Origin: a virus
Direction: 5' to 3' (one strand)
DNA length: 33,703 nucleotides
IMG/VR virus record: IMGVR_UViG_3300005515_000030
Span: 1 to 33,703 of that record
Shown here: positions 29,910-33,703 of the stretch, in pieces
Layout: each line of letters starts with the position of its first letter
How positions within the stretch are numbered: position 1 is the first letter of the stretch
Position numbers and translations under genes: made by a program
Notes under the pieces: model-generated
The model's input: only the letters and a program-made list of their open reading frames with translations
The model's database searches: none
Told to the model about the DNA's origin: nothing

Positions 29910-31076
29910 GGACGTGCTCCGTTGCGCCTTTTCTTCCCTGGATTCTTCCCCGATCAGGTTCTCCAGCTTGCCCATCTCGACCGCGTTCTGGCCGCCGTCG
30001 ATCCACTTGGCGTAGGTCCGCAGGAACATGTCGACCGAGTGCCCCATCTGCTTCGCCGCGTAGGCCGGGGTGACGCCGGCCATCAGCATCATCGTCGCGT
30101 AGGTGTGGCGCGTCTGGTAGGGGCTGCGGTAGCGGATGCCCAGGCGCTTAAGGGTGGGGCGCCAGTACATCTCCCGCGGCGTCCAGTCGTCCACCCAGCG
30201 CTCGCGCGTCTTGGGGTCAGGGAAAACCCAGCCGTCCCGCATCAGGAAGCTGTGCGCCTTCTGGGCCTTGAGGTACTCCAGCGCCCGCGAGTTGATCTGC
30301 ACCAGGCGCGCGACGTTGGTCTTGGTGTTGTCCTTGTGCTCGCCCAGGACGATGGCGTCGGACACCATCATGTGCCCGAGCCGCCAGTCGATGGACTCCC
30401 ACTTGAGGGCGAGGCTTTCCGATGTGCGCAGGCCAGTGAAGAACTTGACGCCGAAGTAGTTGGCGATCTCCGGGCCGTACTTCTCCAGCAGGCCGGCCAG
30501 GATGGCTTCGGCCTCCTCCATGCTGAACGGGTCGGGGATCTTGCGCTGGTGCGGCGCGGACTCCAGGCCGTCGAGCGGGTTGATGGTGATGATGCGGTCC
30601 TTGATGGCCAACGTCAGCGCCAGGCGCAGGACGCTGGTCTTGTTGTTGATGGTCTTGCCGCTCCATGTCGGCTCCTTCGCCAGCGCGGCGAGGATGTCGC
30701 TGTGCAGCAGCGCCTTCAGCTGCTTGTGGCCGATGCGCTTCTTCCACCAGTCCTTCGCGATCCGGTAGCCCTTCAGGGTGCTGGACTCCTTGGTCTGCAG
30801 GCTGTACCAGAGGTCTAGGTGCTCGCCGACCGTCGTCCCGACGCCGGTGGTGGCGTGCGGGCTGGCCGGGAAGTAGTCGGCGTAGATGAAGGTGCCGTGC
30901 CGGATCTTGTCCTTGATCTCGGCCGCCAGCTTGTGGGCGTAGACGAGGTTCTTCGGGGTGGGCGGCATGGGCTTGCCGTCCGTCTTGATCGTCTCCTTCC
31001 GGACTTCACCCTCGAAGGTGAATGAGAGGCGGATGGACTTGTCGCGCGCCTCTACCCCGCTTCCTGCTCGGCCCAT
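29907..31076 (-). CDS. int: Tyrosine integrase with DUF3596 arm-binding domain
   Basis: ATG at 31076 begins MGRAGSGVEARDKSIRLSFTF, the usual DUF3596 start; the upstream TTG/other reading is not conserved. The 389-residue protein has the arm-type domain (1-70, ending GTFIYADYFP), a core-binding helical domain (80-165) and the catalytic domain. Catalytic residues: Arg217 (FFTGLRTSE), Arg323-His324 region (YQTRHTYATMM), His346 (MGHS) and Tyr355 (RTYAKW). The usual first His of HxxR is Tyr320, as in other integrases of this kind. It should recombine attP with a host tRNA site and lies next to the att-like region. It overlaps xis by 25 bases. Confidence 0.95.
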   Translation of the reverse strand: MGRAGSGVEARDKSIRLSFTFEGEVRKETIKTDGKPMPPTPKNLVYAHKLAAEIKDKIRHGTFIYADYFPASPHATTGVGTTVGEHLDLWYSLQTKESSTLKGYRIAKDWWKKRIGHKQLKALLHSDILAALAKEPTWSGKTINNKTSVLRLALTLAIKDRIITINPLDGLESAPHQRKIPDPFSMEEAEAILAGLLEKYGPEIANYFGVKFFTGLRTSESLALKWESIDWRLGHMMVSDAIVLGEHKDNTKTNVARLVQINSRALEYLKAQKAHSFLMRDGWVFPDPKTRERWVDDWTPREMYWRPTLKRLGIRYRSPYQTRHTYATMMLMAGVTPAYAAKQMGHSVDMFLRTYAKWIDGGQNAVEMGKLENLIGEESREEKAQRSTS

Positions 31077-31276
31077 TGTTCGTACCCCTTCATGTCGATC
31101 AGGACGCGACCGTCGCGCTTGACCCATTGCCGGCCTTCCAGCCAGACGCTTTTCGCGATCTTCGTGCGAATCGCCCCGGGCGTAAAGCCGGTCATCATGG
31201 CCGCCAGTTCGATCGTAACGTAGCGCGCACTAACAACCTGCACGGTTGGCGCTGCCGGTTCGAGGATGGCGCTCAT
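31052..31276 (-). CDS. xis: Excisionase-like protein
   Basis: The 74-residue protein has the excisionase core: YVTIELAAMMTGFTPGAIRTKIAKSVWLEGRQWVKRDGRVLIDMKGYEQW (19-68), a winged-helix DNA-binding fold with the wing at KRDGRV. Excisionases bend DNA and direct integrase to excision. It overlaps int by 25 bases and the next upstream gene by four (ATGA), so it is made with integrase. Confidence 0.88.
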   Translation of the reverse strand: MSAILEPAAPTVQVVSARYVTIELAAMMTGFTPGAIRTKIAKSVWLEGRQWVKRDGRVLIDMKGYEQWAEQEAG

Positions 31277-31443
31277 TCGCCCTCCTGCGGGTCAGCAAGT
31301 CCTGCCATCAGCGCGGCTTGATAGGTTGAGTAGCCCTCTTCGCGGTAGTCGAGGTAGCGCCAGGCGTCTTCCGAGTCGCAGCCCCAGCGCTCCATCACTT
31401 CGCGCACACGGCGACTCCGGGCGGTTTCTTGTTCAAGCGTCAT
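31273..31443 (-). CDS. Small acidic phage protein upstream of xis
   Basis: A 56-residue gene on the minus strand, ATG 31443 to TGA 31275-31273. The complement of CCTCC at 31449-31453 gives GGAGG five bases before this ATG; the ATG at 31446 is an alternative that overlaps the upstream stop (TGATG). The product (MTLEQETARSRRVREV, then ERWGCDSEDAWRYLDYREEGYSTYQAALMAGL) is helical and acidic at the end. Its stop overlaps the xis start in ATGA. No function is known. Confidence 0.65.
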   Translation of the reverse strand: MTLEQETARSRRVREVMERWGCDSEDAWRYLDYREEGYSTYQAALMAGLADPQEGE

Positions 31444-31445
31444 CA

Positions 31446-31865
31446 TCACCTCCCACCCTCCCCACTATCTGAGGCGTCCAGGGAGGCAGCGGCGTCGATT
31501 GCGGCGTCCATCTCATCGCCTGCGATCAGGTCGTTGTAGTCGAATCGCCCGGTGTCAGGGTCGGCTACGCGGATTGCGGTGAAGATGGGGTGATCGCCCA
31601 ACAGCGCATTGCGCTCACGCAGCCACCGATACCTCTCCGCATCCTTGCGCAGCGCCTCCACCTCAGCGCATAGGCGGTCGTGGGCGGTGAGAGCATGGGC
31701 GCTCCACTTGTCGAAGGCTTGCTTCTCTATGCGCCGGATCAGGTCGGCCCATGTGGTGCCGTGCTCGTTGTGCCAGTACTGGAACATGCCGGCGACTTCA
31801 TCGTCCGTCATCGGCTCGGGACCAGCCTCCAGCGCCTTGCGAATCTCGGTGGTGGGGTCGGTCAT
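31446..31865 (-). CDS. Early-left phage protein with coiled-coil, unknown function
   Basis: The 139-residue protein has an N-terminal part with DDEVAGMFQYWHNEHGTTWADLIRRIEKQAFDKW and a heptad region (HDRLCAEVEALRKDAERYRWLRERNALL). The DAERYRWLRE pattern recurs in small proteins of the early-left operons of many phages. The C-terminus is acidic (DEMDAAIDAAASLDASDSGEG). No enzymatic motif is visible. It lies in the int-xis direction and probably shares their promoter, which is outside the window. Confidence 0.6.
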   Translation of the reverse strand: MTDPTTEIRKALEAGPEPMTDDEVAGMFQYWHNEHGTTWADLIRRIEKQAFDKWSAHALTAHDRLCAEVEALRKDAERYRWLRERNALLGDHPIFTAIRVADPDTGRFDYNDLIAGDEMDAAIDAAASLDASDSGEGGR

Positions 31866-31876
31866 TGGGTGGCTTC

Positions 31877-32086
31877 TCAGAAGGGAATGTCATTTGCGAA
31901 CCTCGAAAGGCGGTACTTGATCGGCTCCAGCAACGGATCGCGGCGCGCGACGTTGTCGTAGCGGTCGGTGAGCAACTGGTGGTACATGTCCACCAGCGGG
32001 GGCGCATTGACGGGCAGGTTGATCAGCAGCCGGGACAAGTGCTTCGCCCGATACCAGCGCTTGCGGGTCCAGCGGAACTTGCGCAT
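31877..32086 (-). CDS. Small basic phage protein
   Basis: The 69-residue protein is strongly basic at the start (MRKFRWTRKRWYRAKHLSRLL), with a Pro-containing middle and RDPLLEPIKYRLSRFANDIPF. Its ATG (32086) directly abuts the stop of the gene upstream (32087), and 11 bases separate it from the next gene. It may bind nucleic acid; no family is recognised. Confidence 0.55.
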   Translation of the reverse strand: MRKFRWTRKRWYRAKHLSRLLINLPVNAPPLVDMYHQLLTDRYDNVARRDPLLEPIKYRLSRFANDIPF

Positions 32087-32734
32087 CTACTTCTCCCCCG
32101 ATGCGGGCAGGATGCCGTGGTGCAACTCGCAGTCGCGGTAGCCCGCTTCGTAGGCATCAACGACATTGGAAGCGCCGCCGAGCGTCAGCCAGATTTCGCA
32201 CTTGTCGGCCAAGGCATCCGGCGTCAATCGTCGTTGCGGGACTTTCAGCCGTTGTGAAGCTCTGGCGAAGTCGTACATCTGCTGCGCCGAGTAGGCGACG
32301 GTCGGATGCCCGTCATGTAGGTCCAGCGAATACGCGGCGGCTGGCAACAACGGCAATTCATCGCTCGCCACTGCCTCCGTCAACTGCCGTGCTTGCGGCG
32401 CTCGCAGGGCGAGGATTTCGGCCTTTTCGTCCTCGCCGATCCAGCCCAAAGTAACTGCATCTTTGAGCACTTGTCGCAGGGTGCGATCAGCACGGTCACT
32501 CACCTCTGCCTGCGCCTCGGTGCTGTCGGCCCGTGCGGCTCGGGTGTTCCAAGCATCGCGCACCTCTTCGTAGAAGATCGGGTCGGCTTCACTGCGGGTT
32601 GAGCACCAGTTGCCCCGTGTCCGCAGTCCGCACTTGTCGCACTCGATGTGCGCCCAGTAGCAGCCGTCTTGGTCGTGGGAGTGACGCATGCTGGCCTTGG
32701 AGTGGCACAGCGGGCAAGTTTGAATCTCAGCCAT
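32087..32734 (-). CDS. Lar-like zinc-ribbon protein with C-terminal extension
   Basis: ATG 32734 has GGAGG five bases upstream; ATG 32746 is an alternative. The first 65 residues match the Lar restriction-alleviation zinc ribbon: CPLCHSKASMRH, ECDKCGLRT and a final VRDAWNTR. Lar of prophage Rac reduces type I restriction. The remaining 150 residues include LRQVLKDAVTLGWIGEDEKAEILALRA and a C-terminal ADKCEIWLTLGGASNVVDAYEAGY. This part is longer than a plain Lar protein and has no known role. Confidence 0.65.
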   Translation of the reverse strand: MAEIQTCPLCHSKASMRHSHDQDGCYWAHIECDKCGLRTRGNWCSTRSEADPIFYEEVRDAWNTRAARADSTEAQAEVSDRADRTLRQVLKDAVTLGWIGEDEKAEILALRAPQARQLTEAVASDELPLLPAAAYSLDLHDGHPTVAYSAQQMYDFARASQRLKVPQRRLTPDALADKCEIWLTLGGASNVVDAYEAGYRDCELHHGILPASGEK

Positions 32735-33128
32735 TGCTGCCTCCATCGGTGCTGTCGGCCATGGGGTGGACCAGCTTCACGGTGTCGAAGTCAATATCGT
32801 GCTTTGTGATTGCGCGACACACGGCGTCTACGAGCGCGTCTGACTGCTTGCGATCCAGCAGCTTCGGGATATGAATTTGAACAACTTTGCCGCTCGCCTC
32901 TGCCTGCCCCTGCTTTGTGGGCGGGGCGGCGAGAGCGGCTCCTGGATACCAAGGCATGTGTTCTGCCACGGCCTTAACTCCTGCGCCGGTCTCTGTAGCG
33001 GGCGGGAGAGAGGAAAGGGCGGCGATGGCAGCATTCCAGCCATCATTGAACGCGCCCTGCGTGGTGCGGGTTTGGTCGTTGCCTGTAGCGTGCTGTGCTT
33101 CGAGGCGCTGTGCTTCGGTTGGCTTCAT
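32727..33128 (-). CDS. Phage protein of unknown function
   Basis: The 133-residue protein starts MKPTEAQRLEAQHATGNDQ with an ATGA overlap to the gene upstream and overlaps the Lar-like gene by eight bases. It contains NDGWNAAIAALSSL, a low-complexity Ala/Pro middle and KVVQIHIPKLLDRKQSDALVDAVCRAITKHDIDFDTVKLVHPM, an alpha/beta-like C-terminal half. No family is recognised. Confidence 0.55.
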   Translation of the reverse strand: MKPTEAQRLEAQHATGNDQTRTTQGAFNDGWNAAIAALSSLPPATETGAGVKAVAEHMPWYPGAALAAPPTKQGQAEASGKVVQIHIPKLLDRKQSDALVDAVCRAITKHDIDFDTVKLVHPMADSTDGGSNG

Positions 33129-33703
33129 TGGGCCTCCTGAGAGTGTTGCTCGCGTGGTGTGTATTCGTAGCGATCAAGGCTAGCGAACAGACGCAGCGCC
33201 ATCGCGGCGGTCTGCAATGCCTCCTTGCGCACGTTCTCGCGGCTGGTCTTGTGTGGCTCGTAGACCATCTGGAGCATGTCCTTGGTCAACTCGCCGAACT
33301 CTTCGCCCAGCACGGCAAGCGCATGCAGGGGATCGGTCGGCCATGTCGGGAACTTGGCCGTCGCCTTGGCAAGCTCGCCGAACACATCCGCGAACTCACT
33401 CGGCACCGCCTCTGCGCTCGCGCTGGGGGTGGGAAGGTCAGGAAAGTAGCCCCACGGCTTCCAGCCCATGCTTTTCCGAGCATCCTTGCTTTCGATCAGT
33501 TTCTCGCTCACGAACGACTTCATTTCGCCGTCCAGCCACGATTCGCGGCACATGGTGGCTCGATTGTCGAACAGGCCGCTAGGCCCCTCCTTCTTCTGCG
33601 CATCGGAGAGGTGGGAGAGGGCGGCTTTATGGAACAACTCAGCATTGGTGAAAAAGATGTTCCCGTCGCCGTGGACGATGCCGCCAGCTTCACGGATGCA
33701 TGT
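33125..33703 (-). CDS. MazG/DUF550-like protein (5' cut by window edge)
   Basis: The reading frame stays open from the TTG at 33637 to the right edge, and the extra residues (CIREAGGIVHGDGNIFFTN) look like real coding, so the start lies outside. The C-terminal domain has FGELAKATAKFPTWPTDPLHALAVLGEEFGELTKDMLQM and KEALQTAAMALRLFASLD. The EEFGE.TKD and EALQTAA helices follow the MazG-like/DUF550 nucleotide pyrophosphohydrolase pattern. Such enzymes degrade NTPs or (p)ppGpp-like signals; the true substrate is unknown. The N-terminal part is a separate helical region. Confidence 0.65.
   Translation of the reverse strand, partial: TCIREAGGIVHGDGNIFFTNAELFHKAALSHLSDAQKKEGPSGLFDNRATMCRESWLDGEMKSFVSEKLIESKDARKSMGWKPWGYFPDLPTPSASAEAVPSEFADVFGELAKATAKFPTWPTDPLHALAVLGEEFGELTKDMLQMVYEPHKTSRENVRKEALQTAAMALRLFASLDRYEYTPREQHSQEAQ

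Noticed and set aside
29821-29910. Complete tRNA gene on the minus strand
   Set aside because: Only a T-arm-like and acceptor-like stretch is visible; the T-stem has a mismatch and no D-arm or anticodon arm can be drawn. It is better explained as an attachment core.
29922-30818. 298-codon plus-strand frame inside integrase
   Set aside because: It is antisense to a complete integrase with catalytic residues and has no motif of its own.
1-33703. CRISPR array, insertion sequence, rRNA or toxin-antitoxin locus
   Set aside because: No regularly spaced repeats, transposase, terminal repeats or rRNA sequence were seen. The RHH protein is not next to a recognisable toxin gene.

Overview
This window is almost entirely the genome of a temperate siphovirus with an HK97-type head and a long non-contractile tail. 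The high GC, the codon use, the DUF3596-type integrase and the tail-tip gene set suggest a betaproteobacterial host, probably Burkholderiales. That host call is inference; no host gene is visible.

Layout. 1-4879 (+): a tightly overlapping early/middle operon. It begins with the C-terminus of a DUF1376/YdaU-like replication protein, then a P-like protein, NinB and NinG recombination proteins, several small unknown proteins and a Q/RinA-like late regulator. 4880-5309: a non-coding late leader with a strong terminator. 5310-9871: HNH endonuclease, a candidate cos region, TerS, TerL, portal and ClpP-like head protease. 9947-13313: major capsid protein, head-tail connectors and tail terminator. 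13442-14906: tail tube and the gpG/gpGT chaperones, joined by a -1 frameshift at GGGAAAC. 14903-16085: an accessory cassette between the chaperones and the tape measure, made of a 50-residue ribbon-helix-helix protein on the minus strand, a divergent cysteine-rich protein and an HNH-AP2 homing-type nuclease. 16164-24760: tape measure, DUF2460, DUF2163 (gpL-like), NlpC/P60 and a J-like tip protein. 24770-26490: fibre-like protein and LamG-like protein. 26541-29759: lysis genes (XhlA-like protein, GH108 endolysin, 3-TM holin), then a GNAT acetyltransferase, an HTH-metallophosphoesterase and a small membrane protein.

29760-29906 holds a tRNA-3'-end-like sequence and repeated TTCTTCC motifs, a candidate attP. 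From 29907 to the right edge all genes are on the minus strand: integrase, excisionase, then small early-left genes including a Lar-like zinc protein and a MazG/DUF550-like protein cut by the edge. Lysis genes and integrase flank one att-like site with no host DNA between them. The window therefore reads like a circular or virion genome, permuted so that the repressor region lies outside it, rather than a single integrated prophage.

How it works together: the left part supplies replication and recombination, and the Q-like protein probably allows transcription through the terminator at 5078-5109 into the late operon. Terminators in front of the capsid, tail-tube, chaperone and tape-measure genes, each followed by a new ribosome-binding site, probably set relative dosage. 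The most unusual parts are the 14903-16085 cassette with its 12-bp direct-repeat operator, the GGGAAAACC repeats on both sides of the HNH gene, and an inserted propeller-like domain in the tip protein.
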